DNA of 64,000 nucleotides from NCBI GenBank assembly GCA_013368315.1, contig JAACJM010000315.1, positions 21,774-85,773 on the forward strand, in the 5' to 3' direction. This DNA is from Tetrapyrgos nigripes. Lineage: Eukaryota > Basidiomycota > Agaricomycetes > Agaricales > Campanellaceae. The translations under genes were made by a program, and so were the position numbers. Under the pieces are notes generated by a model. It searched no databases and was not told the DNA's origin. It was given only the letters and a program-made list of their open reading frames with translations. Below are positions 23,301 through 34,244 of this stretch, in pieces (position 1 is the first letter of the stretch; every line of letters starts with the position of its first letter).

Positions 23301-26300
23301 TGTCTTGAAACCAAAACAATCCCCCTACGCGGTCCACGAAGCGCTTAAAGTTGATAGTAGTAATTTGGATGGAAAGAGGGTCTTTGTGTTGGATAACAGG
23401 ACGGCTTTGGTGCGTTTGTGACGAGGGTTGTAGCCTGCATCAGGAGTTGGGGAAGCATGGCAAAGGAAGTTGGGAGAGATGCGGGTGGATTGGACGGTAA
23501 AGACGTTCGTTGTCTCTTTGCGTCTTGTCTTGTTGCAGTCGATGGTAGCCATGATTAGCTAATACGCGTTTCTTCGACGCGTCCACTCCAAACCGTACTA
23601 TGTGGATTGAGCAAAGTTGTCCAAAGACAAGAGCCCTTTCCATAACTTAATCATGGCTGCAGCCTCCTTCAGCGCTATGTACAATCCTTTGAACATGTAT
23701 CTTGAATCCGCGACGTAGCAGTCACACTCTTTGGCAAGCAGCTCGCATGATTACGCCACCCAGCGCTCTGTATGCCAACCAGCCCTAGGCCTCGTGTTGG
23801 CCTTGTGTCCTCATCTATCTTCTTCTCGACTCTGGTGATAGCTGCCAGTCGCCGGCAGACTGAGAGTCGATATCGATGGACCCAGGCAGCTCTACTAAAG
23901 CGTGGCGAGGAGATCACTCGGCCAGGCAATCGCAACTGCGTCGCGGAGGTCCAGAAGAAGATTGGAATCACAGCAGAACTGGAAGACGAGGTCGGCCACG
24001 ACGACTGGAGAGTGCCAACCAACGCCCAGCTGCTCAAGCTCTCTTTGCTAATTCGCACCACAACTCATTCTTCGGTTCTTCCATAAATGTTGTTGGACGC
24101 GATCAAATCAACACCTTTGTTGAAGATTCAGAAGTCGGCAAGTCATTACTTCTTTTCTAAAACATACATCTTCATTTTGTGGCTCCTCTTTTAGGTTTAA
24201 AGCTCTTATACCAGACTATCGCTCACGTTGGCGCGTTCCATGATTCCGAAACTCGTTATCCACCTCCCAAATGCCATCCCGAAACGCGAACAGCCGTCTT
24301 ATCGGATATCTCTTCTTGGATACTGAGGGATGCACGGGTGGGGGCCCGGTTTCATTGGTTATATGGTCCAGCAGGTGCAGGAAGAGGTGCAGAGGCAGAG
24401 ACCCCAGTTCATTGGCTATATGGTCCAGCAGGTGCAGGAAAGTCTGCCATCGCTCAGACTTTGGCGGAGAGAGAGCAACGCAATCATTTGGCAGCCAGCT
24501 TCTTTTTCTCTCGTTCAGACCCCTCCAGAAATAATCCAAGGTTTCTGATTATGGTCATTTCGTACTGTCTCGCCATCTGGTGCAGAAACACCCAGCTGCG
24601 AGCTGCTATCGATTTTGCTGTCAAAACACGGCCTGCTATCCTTGGATCTGCCATCGAAAAGCAGTTTCAAGAACTCGTTGTCGAGCCCTTCGAAGCGATT
24701 CCACAGGAAAGCTGGGAGACGCTGCCAAGAGTTGTGATCATAGATGGTCTTGATGAATGCCTGGGTAGCGATTCCCAACGGAGAGTCCTGACCGCGCTCT
24801 TTGGCGGAGTGGGGAACCAGACGCCTCTTCGTTTCCTCATTGCCAGCCGGCCAGAACCAGTGATTCGAGACTTCTTTGGTCAACTTCCCCACCGTGGTAT
24901 CACGACTCGTACGGAGCTCAGTGATAATTACTCCACTTCACGGGACATCGAGGTCTATCTTCGCGATGGTTTCAAAGCCATCGTGGAGAAATCTCACTCC
25001 GACGTAATGGCTCATATTGCTCTTCCTTGGCCTCCAATTGGTGTCATTGATGACCTCGTCCAGCGGGCTTCAGGCCAGTTTATTTACGCCTCAACAGTCC
25101 TCAAGTATGTTGGAGAAGAGTACTCTCTTCCTGTAGAGCGACTGGAGTTGGTGCTTGGTTTGCCTTTGGGTGATCCTGATGCCTTCTCTGAGCTTGATGT
25201 CCTCTATCGGCAAATATTATCGTCCAATCGTAACAAGACCAGGGTCATACAAATCCTAGGGACAATACTTGTAATTGAGGATACCCGTTCACTGCGATGG
25301 GTGGAATTGGAGCTTTTTAAGTTTGGTTATCATCATGTCGATGACTGGGAGGTGATTGACATAGTGGAACAGCTGCTTTCGCTGCCCACCGGAGCAGTCA
25401 CGGTGTCCCTGCGAGGAATGCACTCGGTCTTGCAGATTGACAGCGGAAGTGTCGAGTTCCGCCATAAATCATTTCTGGATTTTTTGTTCGATGCACGTCG
25501 TTCAGGTGAATATTTCATCGATAAAGCACTATTTCACGAGCAATTGGCACGGGTCTGTATGAAGATAACCAACGATTCGTCTCACTCGTAGGTATCATTC
25601 CTAGGAACCGGCAGTCGCTTTCACTGATATTTTCGCACACTTTACAGATTGCGAAGCTATGCCAAGCATAGTTGCCTGACGCACATACATCTTGCGAAAA
25701 GTACGACTGATCTAGTCACTGAGCTGCGGTGCTTCAATTTCTGTGGCATGATTGAATGGTATTTGAGAGACCGGTCTCACGACATGTCCTTCTATGTCCC
25801 TGAGTCTATATCAGTTTTTCAGAAGTATGCCACAGTGAGTCAGGGCAAACTTACTTTTTCCCAAAGCTAATGGAGCCATTTCAGGTTTTAGAGTCACATC
25901 AGATCAAGACCTGGTCAGATTCTCTTCAACTCGGTATCTATGTTGCTGGCACGGATGGAAAACTCGAATTATCCAGAAAAATTTTATCAGACCTTGAAGT
26001 ACTATTGGCTCTCGAAATGGATTGCTATTATACACCCCTCAATGCACTTTTTCCTCATTACACTCCCAGCAACATTGACGTCCTAGTCAGTCTTGGCTGC
26101 ACCATCTCTTACCCGTCCATGAAGGAGATTTTCCTATGTCTCAACCCGAGCCTCCATTCACATTCCCATTCCAGAGCTTCTCGTAACCCCGTATGGCATT
26201 TCATTGATTTCGAGAGAGGATACGAAAAACTAGCCAATCATTGCCTGAGGACTATCAGACTCAATCCCTGCATCAAAGACCTTACACGGCGGCAATGTCT

Positions 26301-26675
26301 GACTATGGGCCCGTCCTCCAGCTTATGGGGTTATGCCTATGCTCAGTCAAGAATGTCTGAACTACTTTACTACTCTCCTCTCGACCTGGAACTTCAACAC
26401 GAGCTGAAAAAGACAATGCCATATTTAAATGGAACAAAAGAGTTGCATAAGGTCCTTCTTTGGCTGCAAGTAAGTACCACAGTGCTCTATCTATATGCTA
26501 TGTACGTCGCCTGGCTAACATAATGAGTGCAGAGCTTTCCAGATGACCAGAGGGACATCCCAATGGAAGTCGCAATTCGGCGGTGTTCCGAGCAGTCTTA
26601 TGAACTTGGTGATGTGAACGACTCAACGAGGCTTTCTATCTCCACTACGACTCGGAGGCTTTCTTTCTACCTCCA
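20390..26675 (+). repeat. Segmental duplication unit 1 (peroxin-like + NACHT)
   Basis: About 6.3 kb repeated in direct orientation at 34245-40660. The left edge is the shared GATTTTGCCAGGCGTCG. The right edge lies in the last NACHT exon, where the two copies stop aligning shortly before unrelated transposon insertions. Coding and non-coding parts are both conserved with scattered substitutions and small indels. Confidence 0.9.
20720..23480 (-). pseudogene. Peroxin-like protein (Pex24p + dysferlin domains), copy 1
   Basis: Minus-strand pieces, in order. PLSIQITTINFKRFVDRVGG, LFWFQDTAEELMTWKKGWKS and VYAFICTFPQVLFVLPLVIL (23380-23180) are the start of the fungal Pex24p domain. NLQAIQNLMGLHADTHAAIT and ILFLSPFIPTRLIAFF (23060-22890) continue it. 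NAELREVELWENER (near 22490) resembles a dysferlin N motif. A long acidic/Ser-rich linker follows, then APGWKFIETEDWRVDYDAGA (near 21240) and KWLDITFKAGVLKRTRP. Such proteins (Pex28-32 group) sit in the peroxisome/ER membrane and control peroxisome number. A 2-base insertion near 23388, absent from copy 2, breaks the frame ahead of the Pex24p start. Another frame change near 23150 is shared by both copies and might be an intron. The final exon is unresolved. Confidence 0.6.
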
Positions 26676-26781
26676 ACGCCAGATGACTCAGGGCTGTATG
26701 GATGACATAGACGACATCACGAAGCCAATTACAGTACACAATCTGGTAATGCATGATCTATCAATGCAATTGATCTCATAA
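23876..26781 (+). CDS. NACHT NTPase (NLR-like), copy 1; C-terminus read into Pogo-1
   Basis: Exons 23876-24137, 24195-25587, 25648-25834, 25885-26469 and 26533-26781 join to 891 residues. The first intron is GC-AG (GCAAGT donor), the others GT-AG. A short basic N-terminus leads to NVVGRDQINTFVEDSE, a motif common before NACHT domains, then GAFHDSETRYPPPKCHPETR. The P-loop is present twice, GPAGAGRG (about 145) and GPAGAGKS (about 164); Walker B is VVIIDGLDEC (Asp about 271), followed by LRFLIASRPEP. The domain is an ATP-driven switch used by fungal NLRs in non-self recognition and programmed cell death. No WD40, ankyrin or TPR repeats are visible downstream. The last 16 or so codons and the stop lie in the Pogo-1 end, so the native C-terminus is lost. 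It lies divergent from the peroxin-like gene. Confidence 0.8.
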
Positions 26782-29462
26782 TGCATGGACTTGGGCTCTT
26801 CCGGAGCTGGGTAAGGGTAAAAATTGCATGCATTAAGGATTTATATGGGAATCTCATTATGCACGCAAAAATCCAGGGTTATGCACTATTAGATAGCACC
26901 ATGTAATACAGTTTTAACTAAAGGCTAATCGTTTGATGCACTCGTCCATCCGGAATGGGTCAAACAACTCAAACTTGCTCACGCAGATCGACAAGGGTTG
27001 TCTCGGATAAAAAATTTTGGGGCTTTTTGAGGCAGTTCGGAGCACAGAACAGCAAGGGTTGTATCGGATAAAATCTTTTGGGGCTCTCCAGTGCACAACG
27101 AACCATTCCAGCTATTCCCAAACTACCCAAATGCCACCTGAGACTACTCGTAAACCTCGCCCAAAACCTGCTCCTTACAATTGTACAAAGCCAAAAAAGA
27201 CAGCTAAACAAGATGTGGTACCAGCAACTTCTGCTGTCAACCTTGAAGAGCGACAGAAGAAGAAGAATCTTACTTTGGCAGACTGGTTGGAAGTTGTTGC
27301 GTATTTCGACAAGCACCAGCCTACGCTGACCCAAAAAGAATGTGCAGCTTACTTTGCCGGTCGTAGTCAAAATGCCTTGTTCTTTGACCCAGGAAGCCTA
27401 AGCCGGCATTTGTCTGCTGGGGGTCGCAAAAAAGATCAGGAGCGGCTGAAGAATGGCGGCGCAAATGCACTTTCCACCAAACGAACTAGGATTGTCACCA
27501 GCCCCGATGTGGATAGGGCACTCTGGTATTGGGTGAAGAGCATGGAAGCCAAAGGCGAGCATTACACTGGTGCTATGCTTGTGGAGAAGCGCCGTCGCTT
27601 TGAAATCCTGTTCAACATTCCAGAGGACTGTAGGCTTACTACGGAAGGATGGATTGCGTCTTTCAAGAAGACACACAATATCAAGGAGTACAGAAGGCAC
27701 GGAGAGGCTGGTTCAGTGGATTTGGAAGCTGTTGAGGCAGAGCGTAAACGTATGCAGAAGATTACTGCACAATATGAACTGCGAGACATGTTCACAACAG
27801 ACGAGACTGGTCTTTTTGGTTTGTGAGTTCTCAGAATCTTGTTATGAGTGCAGTAGACTAACTATCGTCTAGTGCACCTCCTGATCGGGGCCTTGCAACA
27901 AAGCAAATGTCTGGCAAGAAGTCCAGCAAGTTCCAAATCACAGCCCTTGTCACCACCAATGCAGATGGTTCCGAGAAAGTTGACACTTTCTTCATCGGCA
28001 AGTTCAAGCAACCACGGTGCTTGAAAGGACGAACCATGGCCTCCTACGGTTTTAATTATGCCTTTAACAAGACTGCATGGATGACGGCACTTCTCTTCGA
28101 GCAGTTCATCAGAGAGCGGGACAGTGAATATCGCCGTCAAAACTGCCATGTTCTCTACATACTCGACAATTTTTCGGGACATTACATTGACTACCAACCC
28201 ACAAATATCCGTCTCGAATACTTTGAAGCCAACCTTACATCTTTTGTCCAACCTGCCGATGCTGGAATCATCCGGACTACGAAGGCGCACTACCAAAAGA
28301 AGTTCTGTTTGCGAGCATTAGACATGGATGAGGCGGGAGAGGAGGACATCTATAAAATCAACATCTTAGAGGTCATGACGTTGTGGAAGGAGGCATGGAA
28401 TTCGGTGACACCTACCACAATTGCGAATTGCTGGCGTCACTCCGGAATCCTTCCCAAAGAGGCACCACTGGAACAGAATGTTGTTGACGTAGGAAACGAG
28501 ATGGAAGTGGACAGGTGGGCCTCTGGGGCAATGCAGTGTGCTGATGCCTGGGGTGTCATCTTGGAATATGCGCGCGATGAAATCATGATTTCGGAGTCAG
28601 AGGACAAGCTGAAGTGTTTGTTGAAGGACCGGTACTGTTACGATGACTGGGCACCAGCATACACAGCCATTTTTGAGGCGGAGAAGGACGACGCATTAGC
28701 AGTAGCCAATGTAGAGAAATTGCGGGCCACGTACCTGCCCCTTGCCTTGAAAACCCCAGTTCCATCCGTCGCACCTTTTAACCAGTCTTCCTTCGTCAAC
28801 CCTACACATGCTTCACTCCCCGAACTTCAGAATCTTGAACAGGACCTCACAGACATTGTTGGGGAGCTGAAGACCCGTCATTTGATCCGTAATCCGATGT
28901 CCTTGGATGAAATCTTGAACCCGATAGAAGAGCGAGAGGTTGGGAAGGAGGAGTTTAATTTTCTCGGGGATAATGATATTGCTGCGCGGGTAAAGTGGGA
29001 TAGAGCTGAGATAGTGGAAGATTCTGAGGGTGAGGATGAGGATGAGAAGAAAGATGAAAAGGTGTATGCTCCCTCAGAAGTCATAGAGCTTTGCCGCCAA
29101 CTCGAGGAGGTTTGCCTGGGTAATGAACATCTGGACCCGAGCTTTGCTTTGGGTATGGTGCAAAGTATGAGGAAGGTGCGGGGTGTTTACAACAAGAAAA
29201 GGCTTGCTTCTTTAGAACAATCTACTTTAGACCAGTTTGTACGTAGAGTATAGTGTACATTTGGCCTAATGGACAATGAATGACGAACGACAGAAACCTA
29301 CGACGACTGCAGCGCTGACTGCCACGTCAGCCTTCCAAATTAGGATATATTTGGGTCACGTGACAGTTACGCAACTTTTTGATAGTGCATGCGATCTCAT
29401 AATGCAAGATTTTTTCCAAAGGGAGGCCTTCCTGGAGGTATGCATTATGAGATTGTGTACTG
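26732..29462 (+). mobile_element. Pogo-1, complete Tc1/mariner-Pogo DNA transposon
   Basis: 2,731 bp beginning CAGTACACAATCTGG and ending with the inverse (ATTGTGTACTG). It is flanked by TA at 26730-26731 and 29463-29464. It contains one spliced transposase gene with no lesion. It is inserted in the last exon of NACHT copy 1. An almost identical inverted copy (Pogo-2) starts 376 bp further right. Confidence 0.95.
27131..29253 (+). CDS. Pogo transposase (DDE_1 with Tc5/CENP-B-type HTH)
   Basis: Exons 27131-27822 and 27873-29253 (50-bp GTGAGT...TCTAG intron) give 690 residues. An upstream in-frame start at 27017 is possible; 27131 (MPPETTRKPRPKPAPYN) was preferred because the extra residues look like leader. 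The N-terminal half holds helix-turn-helix DNA-binding segments (TLADWLEVVAYFDKHQP, LTQKECAAYF; then LTTEGWIASFKKTHNI). The catalytic triad is DDD: Asp about 224 in TTDETGLFGF, Asp about 329 in YILDNFSGHY, Asp about 360 in VQPADAGIIR, with 30 residues between the last two. The C-terminal part has an acidic run. It is expected to cut and paste the element at TA sites. Confidence 0.93.
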
Positions 29463-29838
29463 TAAGTGCCAGAACGTCTCTTTTGTAATGTTGTCTCGCT
29501 ATTCAGATATTGACCCTGAATAATATATTGTACAATTATATTGTAGAAATATATTACAACTCTATTAGACAAAAAGCTGTCAGCTCACACCGGCTCGAGT
29601 CAAGTCAGTGCACTTTTTTGCGGCTCTAGACCCGAGTCATTGATTTGACGAGTCAGGACTCAGAGCTGTTGGGAGCCAAGCCGGAGGAGGAGGAGGAGGA
29701 GGAGTCGTCTATTACCCGGGCTGGGACCAAAAACTGATACGCCGGGGTCCGGGAAGCATGGTCTAAGTACATCATTGTTCCCGGGATGATGGGACTCCCG
29801 GAGTGAGCCAAAGTCGATCCGGGCCCGGGACAACACTA
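29463..29838. other. Spacer between the inverted Pogo elements
   Basis: 376 bp including both TA target sites. Contains a short GGA repeat (about 29682-29702), GC-rich direct motifs with CCCGG, and no gene. It is probably the former downstream flank of NACHT copy 1. Confidence 0.6.
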
Positions 29839-29847
29839 CAGTACACA

Positions 29848-30617
29848 ATCTCATAATGCATACCTCCGGGAAGGCCTCCCTTTGGAAAAAATCTTGCATT
29901 ATGAGATCGCATGCACTATCAAAAAGTTGCGTAACTGTCACGTGACCCAAATATGTCCTAATTTGGAAGGCTGACGTGGCAGTCAGCGCTGCAGTCGTCG
30001 TAGGTTTCTGTCGTTCGTCGTTCATTGTCCATTAGGCCAAATGTACACTATACTCTACGTACAAACTGGTCTAAAGTAGATTGTTCTAAAGAAGCAAGCC
30101 TTTTCTTGTTGTAAACACCCCGCACCTTCCTCATACTTTGCACCATACCCAAAGCAAAGCTCGGTCCAGATGTTCATTACCCAGGCAAACCTCCTCGAGT
30201 TGGCGGCAAAGCTCTATGACTTCTGAGGGAGCATCTCATAATGCATACCTCCGGGAAGGCCTCCCTTTGGAAAAAATCTTGCATTATGAGATCGCATGCA
30301 CTATCAAAAAGTTGCGTAACTGTCACGTGACCCAAATATGTCCTAATTTGGAAGGCTGACGTGGCAGTCAGCGCTGCAGTCGTCGTAGGTTTCTGTCGTT
30401 CGTCGTTCATTGTCCATTAGGCCAAATGTACACTATACTCTACGTACAAACTGGTCTAAAGTAGATTGTTCTAAAGAAGCAAGCCTTTTCTTGTTGTAAA
30501 CACCCCGCACCTTCCTCATACTTTGCACCATACCCAAAGCAAAGCTCGGGTCCAGATGTTCATTACCCAGGCAAACCTCCTCGAGTTGGCGGCAAAGCTC
30601 TATGACTTCTGAGGGAG
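29848..30617 (-). repeat. 385-bp tandem duplication inside Pogo-2
   Basis: Two nearly identical 385-bp copies, joined at ATCTCATA (30233). The extra outer copy includes about the last 180 bp of transposase coding sequence, cut off from its gene, plus the subterminal region. One G is missing in the outer copy near 30162. Confidence 0.9.
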
Positions 30618-32555
30618 CATACACCTTTTCATCTTTCTTCTCATCCTCATCCTCACCCTCAGAATCTTCCACTATCTCAGCTCTATCCCACTTTACCCGC
30701 GCAGCAATATCATTATCCCCGAGAAAATTAAACTCCTCCTTCCCAACCTCTCGCTCTTCTATCGGGTTCAAGATTTCATCCAAGGACATCGGATTACGGA
30801 TCAAATGACGGGTCTTCAGCTCCCCAACAATGTCTGTGAGGTCCTGTTCAAGATTCTGAAGTTCGGGGAGTGAAGCATGTGTAGGGTTGACGAAGGAAGA
30901 CTGGTTAAAAGGTGCGACGGATGGAACTGGGGTTTTCAAGGCAAGGGGCAGGTACGTGGCCCGCAATTTCTCTACATTGGCTACTGCTAATGCGTCGTCC
31001 TTCTCCGCCTCAAAAATGGCTGTGTATGCTGGTGCCCAGTCATCGTAACAGTACCGGTCCTTCAACAAACACTTCAGCTTGTCCTCTGACTCCGAAATCA
31101 TGATTTCATCGCGCGCATATTCCAAGATGACACCCCAGGCATCAGCACACTGCATTGCCCCAGAGGCCCACCTGTCCACTTCCATCTCGTTTCCTACGTC
31201 AACAACATTCTGTTCCAGTGGTGCCTCTTTGGGAAGGATTCCGGAGTGACGCCAGCAATTCGCAATTGTGGTAGGTGTCACCGAATTCCATGCCTCCTTC
31301 CACAACGTCATGACCTCTAAGATGTTGATTTTATAGATGTCCTCCTCTCCCGCCTCATCCATGTCTAATGCTCGCAAACAGAACTTCTTTTGGTAGTGCG
31401 CCTTCGTAGTCCGGATGATTCCAGCATCGGCAGGTTGGACAAAAGATGTAAGGTTGGCTTCAAAGTATTCGAGACGGATATTTGTGGGTTGGTAGTCAAT
31501 GTAATGTCCCGAAAAATTGTCGAGTATGTAGAGAACATGGCGGTTTTGACGGCGATATTCACTGTCCCGCTCTCTGATGAACTGCTCGAAGAGAAGTGCC
31601 GTCATCCATGCAGTCTTGTTAAAGGCATAATTAAAACTGTAGGAGGCCATGGTTCGTCCTTTCAAGCACCGTGGTTGCTTGAACTTGCCGATGAAGAAAG
31701 TGTCAACTTTCTCGGAACCATCTGCATTGGTGGTGACAAGGGCTGTGATTTGGAACTTGCTGGACTTCTTGCCAGACATTTGCTTTGTTGCAAGGCCCCG
31801 ATCAGGAGGTGCACTAGACGATAGTTAGTCTACTGCACTCATAACAAGATTCTGAGAACTCACAAACCAAAAAGACCAGTCTCGTCTGTTGTGAACATGT
31901 CTCGCAGTTCATATTGTGCAGTAATCTTCTGCATACGTTTACGCTCTGCCTCAACAGCTTCCAAATCCACTGAACCAGCCTCTCCGTGCCTTCTGTACTC
32001 CTTGATATTGTGTGTCTTCTTGAAAGACGCAATCCATCCTTCCGTAGTAAGCCTACAGTCCTCTGGAATGTTGAACAGGATTTCAAAGCGACGGCGCTTC
32101 TCCACAAGCATAGCACCAGTGTAATGCTCGCCTTTGGCTTCCATGCTCTTCACCCAATACCAGAGTGCCCTATCCACATCGGGGCTGGTGACAATCCTAG
32201 TTCGTTTGGTGGAAAGTGCATTTGCGCCGCCATTCTTCAGCCGCTCCTGATCTTTTTTGCGACCCCCAGCAGACAAATGCCGGCTTAGGCTTCCTGGGTC
32301 AAAGAACAAGGCATTTTGACTACGACCGGCAAAGTAAGCTGCACATTCTTTTTGGGTCAGCGTAGGCTGGTGCTTGTCGAAATACGCAACAACTTCCAAC
32401 CAGTCTGCCAAAGTAAGATTCTTCTTCTTCTGTCGCTCTTCAAGGTTGACAGCAGAAGTTGCTGGTACCACATCTTGTTTAGCTGTCTTTTTTGGCTTTG
32501 TACAATTGTAAGGAGCAGGTTTTGGGCGAGGTTTACGAGTAGTCTCAGGTGGCAT
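30433..32555 (-). CDS. Pogo transposase, copy 2
   Basis: Exons (minus strand) 32555-31864 and 31813-30433 encode 690 residues. The protein differs from the Pogo-1 product at very few positions, for example SYSFNYAF for SYGFNYAF and QNRHVLYIL for QNCHVLYIL. The DDD triad, helix-turn-helix segments and intron are the same. No lesion is seen, so both copies could supply active enzyme. Confidence 0.93.
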
Positions 32556-32956
32556 TTGGGTAGTTTGGGAATAGCTGGAATGGTTCGTTGTGCACTGGAG
32601 AGCCCCAAAAGATTTTATCCGATACAACCCTTGCTGTTCTGTGCTCCGAACTGCCTCAAAAAGCCCCAAAATTTTTTATCCGAGACAACCCTTGTCGATC
32701 TGCGTGAGCAAGTTTGAGTTGTTTGACCCATTCTGGATGGACGAGTGCATCAAACGATTAGCCTTTAGTTAAAACTGTATTACATGGTGCTATCTAATAG
32801 TGCATAACCCTGGATTTTTGCGTGCATAATGAGATTCCCATATAAATCCTTAATGCATGCAATTTTTACCCTTACCCAGCTCCGGAAGAGCCCAAGTCCA
32901 TGCATTATGAGATCAATTGCATTGATAGATCATGCATTACCAGATTGTGTACTGTA

Positions 32957-34244
32957 TCAGGTCTTTTTAGGATCTCAAGAGTGAGAAAAATATATATCCT
33001 ATTGTCTGACTTGCTCAGTAAAGACGTAGGGCGGTCTTAAGACAATTTTTTGAAGCTCTGATATTCTGGTAAGTATACCCATCTTCAACTTGTTATGACT
33101 CGGCGAGCAACTTTCTGAATCCTGCCCAACAGTTACAGAGCGAGCCTTGTCGTCGGAGTCCTTTGACGCTGTTACTTCCATTCGCATACTTAGACTGCGT
33201 CCGTCATGAAGCTGAGAGGCCCCTGCGTTGCAGCATTTCTTTCAAGTTTTCGTAGGGACATGTACAAGTCACAAGTGTGCTGAATCCTGAATCCTGATAC
33301 TTATGGGTCATCCATCCATTGGACTCGCATATATATATATGCTGCATGCATTCTGGACCAGTAATATACTCACTCGCCGTTGGTCCTTGGATGGAATTCT
33401 AATTTCTACCGTGACGCGTACGAGACTCCATCGACTCGGAAATCCAAATCCAAAGGAGAAAGAAACCGTTGGGTCCGATCCTCCATCACTCAATCTTCAT
33501 CCTCATCCATCAGTCGTGGATGAAGACTGCAATTCCACCGAGCTTCTAATGCCTAGACGTTCGTGTAACTTGCTATCCGGACGTAGGCTTTCGGAGTAGC
33601 TCTTGTGCTTGAACATAGTTGCCTGAGCGTTCCGCAACCTGAGTAGGATAGGAGGAGGGACGAGGATCTTGAGTTGGGTTCGAGATCATGACAGTCGTTT
33701 GAAAAATTGTTACGCGCCAAAACGCGACATCGTGACTCGTGAGTTGTACGCATGATTTTCCAGACGTTGTATTACGATGTATGTAGCAGTAGGACACATC
33801 ATAAAGGAAATACAAAGGAAAGAAAAAATGACTGAGCAGGTTTGCGTCGACATTGGAATTAGTGAGCCATCATCAACATCTCAGACCTCAAAATAGGAAC
33901 GGGTGTTTTGACTTTCAGCCCGATACTGATTGTGGGGGATGGTTCTGAAAAGAATTTATCTGGTAAATCCCCAAAAAGGAAAGAGGAGAAGAGAGAGAAA
34001 GGAGGGGTTCACTTGCTATCTCACCTGTTCTCCCGGTTTCTAACTGAGACGCATTACCCTTTACATCAATGTCTTCACTTTCCTTACTTTTATTCTCAAA
34101 AAATTGCGTCAAATCCCGTTGAAAGACGCAAAGCCAATGTTCCGATACTACTTTAGAGTGTACGTCTTCTTGTACAAGGAATATACCACTTTGTACCCGG
34201 CTTTTTGGCCTCAGAGGTCTTAGATACACTATAAGACTGTACTT
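32957..34244. other. Intergenic, no recognised gene
   Basis: Short frames on both strands match no family I know. A TA dinucleotide run lies near 33331-33341. The right edge abuts the second duplication unit. Confidence 0.5.

Larger units (their letters stand above)
29839..32954 (-). mobile_element. Pogo-2, inverted near-identical copy with internal duplication
   Basis: Bounded by CAGTACACAATC (29839) and its inverse, flanked by TA at 29837-29838 and 32955-32956. The 3,116-bp length exceeds Pogo-1 by 385 bp because the transposase-distal end is tandemly duplicated (29848-30232 repeated at 30233-30617). Otherwise only scattered single-base differences from Pogo-1 are seen. Confidence 0.95.

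Noticed and set aside
27862..28296. 144-residue frame antisense to the Pogo transposase (also 31390-31824)
   Set aside because: Fully overlaps the conserved transposase exon and has no motif of its own.
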